DNA from: Monosporascus cannonballus
Lineage: Eukaryota; Ascomycota; Sordariomycetes; Xylariales
Reading direction: 5' to 3'
Length of the DNA: 47,569 nucleotides
Assembly: GCA_004154925.1 (NCBI GenBank)
Contig: QJNS01000393.1
Coordinates: forward strand, 1 to 47,569
Notes under the pieces: generated by a model
Database searches by the model: none
What the model was told of the DNA's origin: nothing
Seen by the model: only the letters and a program-made list of their open reading frames with translations
Part shown: positions 45,435 to 47,569 of the stretch, piece after piece
Layout of the letters: each line of letters starts with the position of its first letter
Position numbering within the stretch: the first letter of the stretch is position 1
Position numbers and translations under genes: made by a program

Positions 45435-47536
45435 ATGGCGCCCAGTACGAGACTGGCCACCGCTGCCTTGAAGGATAGTCCCCAAGCCAACCAGGTCAAC
45501 ACTCCCCCTTCGACTAGAGCTACTCGATCTGTGGCCACGCAGAATGCCTCCACTGACCCCCCCAAACGTCGTGGAAGGCCTCCCAAGGTCTCCTACATGG
45601 CCCTTAGTGAGTCGGTCTCTTCGGCTACCACTCCAGCTACGATCATTTCCGACAGCGAGTACTCCACCCCGGCCACTAGTAAAGCTGTGACTCCTGCGCC
45701 GTCAGTCACGTCCAAAGCCGCTTCTGGTGTGTCGGCTGCCAGATCCACCAGATCCCGACTCGTCGTTGAGTTACCTGAACTTCCTTCCGACGACGACATG
45801 GAGATTGCCAGCAAGCGCGGTGTGTTTTCTACGGCCAAGCGACCTCGACGAGGGCAAAATTCGTTCGTCAAAGATTCGGAAGATGATGATGGCCTTGATC
45901 TCCATTATGATGCATCCGAAGCTTTGGCACGCCGTCTTCAACGTGAAGAGGACCACAAGGCTGCCCTTGCCTTGGCCACCCAGTCATCCTCGTCCAAAGC
46001 TCCCCGACGCCGGAGTACGAGGACTTCTCTCGCCGCTAAGAATCTTAGTGATCACGAGGACCAGTTGAGCATCAACGGCAGCTCAAAGGGCAAGGGCAAG
46101 GGCAAAGCTCCGGTTCTGACTTCCACTATGAAACGCTCTTCGGTCATGATGGTTGGAGATAGTGATGACGAGGATTATGATGGCGAGGAACCTCTATCAC
46201 GCTCTGCGTCGGCTCGCAAGAAGCGGAGAATCACTCTCGCCGATAGTGATGATGATGATCTGTCCATCTCCATCCCGGACGCTGACGGGGATGACGATGA
46301 CGAGGATGACGATGGCGAGGATGACGATGGTGAGGGTGACTATGACGAGGAGTATGACAATGACGAGGAGGATGAGGATGACGAGGAACCTCTGTCACGT
46401 TCTACATCGACTCGCAAGAAGCGGGGAGTCAATCTCACTCTCGCTGAGAATGATAACGATCAGTCTATCTCCATTCCGGACCCTGACGAGACGCCTCTCC
46501 CCACTACTGATGAGGAGGGATCTGCTCTGTCAACTGTTGACAACCATGATGCTGATGCTAGCGACTTCACGGACGAGTCCGATGACGACCTGTTGCCGAG
46601 CCTGCCGCCTAACCCACGCGCCAACTCACGCAATGTCAGGAGGCGCGGTGCGCCGCTTTCTCGTGCTGAGAAGGAGAGAAGAAGGCTCGAAACACATCAC
46701 CCGGAGCTTAAAACCATGTGGCGCGACCTTCAGGATATGCCGATCCTCAAAGCTGGCAAAGCGGAGCAGCCCAAGTCTATCAATCGTATTCTGAAGCCAT
46801 TCCAACTCGAAGGGCTTGCTTGGATGAAAGCCATGGAGAAGACCGAGTGGAAAGGCGGCTTGCTTGGGGATGAGATGGGCCTCGGCAAGACGATTCAGGC
46901 CGTCTCCTTAGTCATGTCTGACTACCCAGCCAAAATGCCCTCTTTGGTCCTCGTGCCGCCTGTCGCTCTAATGCAGTGGACAACTGAGATTGCCTCCTAC
47001 ACTGATGGTAAACTGAAGACACTAGTCTTCCATGGTACCAACAGCAAAGCGAAGAACATGACAGTAAAGCAACTTAAACAATTCGATGTCATCCTCATGT
47101 CATACAACAGTTTGGAGTCTCTCTACCGCAAGCAGGAGAAAGGCTTCAAGCGAAAGGCGGGCATGTACAAGGAGAAGAGCGCTATTCATCAAATCAAGTT
47201 CCACCGCGTCATCCTCGATGAGGCTCATTGCATCAAGGTCAGTCTCGCTCTCACTCTACGTGATCGCTCCTTACTAACAACTGCATCTAGACTAGAACTA
47301 CAATGACAGCGAAGGCTTGTTTCGCGCTCAAGGTCGACTACCGCTGGTGCCTTACTGGTACCCCCCTACAGAACCGGATCGGCGAGTTCTTTTCATTGGT
47401 TCGGTTTCTGAACATATCACCCTTCGCGTCATACTTCTGCAAGCAATGTCCTTGCTCCACTCTCGAGTGGGCAATGGACCTCGACGGAAAATGCAAACAT
47501 TGTAAGTCGACTGATATCCGCAGTTTTTTTTTTTTT

Positions 47537-47567
<31 letters not shown>

Positions 47568-47569
47568 TG
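45435..47569 (+). CDS. RAD16: nucleotide excision repair ATPase Rad16, 3' end missing
   Basis: This SNF2-family ATPase acts with Rad7 in global-genome nucleotide excision repair. Exon 1 runs from ATG 45435 to 47237 and exon 2 from 47291 to about 47501, joined by a 53-nt intron. A second intron starts at 47502 (GTAAGT) and is not completed, so only about 670 residues are present; the RING finger and helicase C-domain are missing. The first 400 residues are disordered: NLS-like KRRGRPPK, a long Asp/Glu tract, and two copies of a segment beginning EEPLSRS. The SNF2 core shows LKPFQLEGLAWM, GDEMGLGKT (about 478-486), LVLVPPVALMQWTTE, VILDEAH (about 592-598) and WCLTGTPLQNRIGEFFSL. CKQCPCSTLEW and CKHC are typical of Rad16 just before the RING. 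The ATPase motifs seen are intact. Confidence 0.96.
46185..46490 (+). repeat. RAD16: duplicated segment with acidic tract in RAD16
   Basis: A segment of about 35 codons starting GEEPLSRSASARKK (from about 46182) recurs 198 bp downstream as DEEPLSRSTSTRKK (from about 46380). Both end in SISIPD. Between them lies an almost uninterrupted Asp/Glu tract (about 46285-46390). The 66-codon spacing keeps the frame. It reads as an internal duplication in the disordered N-terminal region. Confidence 0.85.
47524..47569. other. terminal poly-T/poly-G run, likely artefact
   Basis: The window ends in 23 T (47524-47546) followed by 21 G (47547-47567) and TG. Two abutting long homopolymers at the end of the sequence, inside an intron of a conserved gene, are typical of low-quality read ends or a contig edge rather than biology. 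Confidence 0.75.

Overview
The window reads as nuclear DNA of a filamentous ascomycete (Pezizomycotina). The genes carry short spliceosomal introns, mostly 46-81 nt, with GTRNGT donors, CTRAC-type branch sites and YAG acceptors. The gene content is fungal: NADP-glutamate dehydrogenase, DNA polymerase delta, Ste24, Rad7, Rad16 and a GH3 beta-glucosidase. No prokaryotic signal, tRNA, rRNA or CRISPR array was found.

Left third (1-18.5 kb), accessory in character. About 2.8 kb without a gene is followed by a broken DMATS-type aromatic prenyltransferase (2851-4252, minus) and a nearly complete alpha/beta hydrolase with one in-frame stop (4622-5476, minus). After 4.5 kb of apparently non-coding DNA comes an isolated Zn2Cys6 DNA-binding exon (10055-10268, minus). 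Next is a large intact six-exon gene (10518-14881, minus) coding for a cholesterol-oxidase-like FAD enzyme fused to an alpha/beta hydrolase that has a cysteine nucleophile. A further 3.7 kb is empty. The prenyltransferase, hydrolase and regulator remnants look like a decayed secondary-metabolism locus (inference).

Centre (18.5-31.6 kb), housekeeping: gdhA (six exons), POL3 (three exons), STE24 (three exons), a tiny four-exon gene for an 83-residue membrane protein with an Ish1/HeH-like tail, and the mitochondrial ribosomal protein bL34m. All are on the minus strand except bL34m.

Right third (31.6-47.6 kb): a secreted GH3 beta-glucosidase (minus) whose frame closes only if a single-nucleotide exon is used between two 57-nt introns; an 80-bp foldback element with a 5-bp target duplication; a secreted class 3 lipase (plus); a GC-rich flavin monooxygenase (plus); and RAD7 (minus) head-to-head with RAD16 (plus). 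The two RAD products are partners in one global-genome nucleotide excision repair complex. RAD16 is cut off by the window end, which closes in 23 T then 21 G, a likely sequencing or assembly artefact.

All exon boundaries were inferred by eye from splice consensus, frame closure and family conservation, without transcript data.
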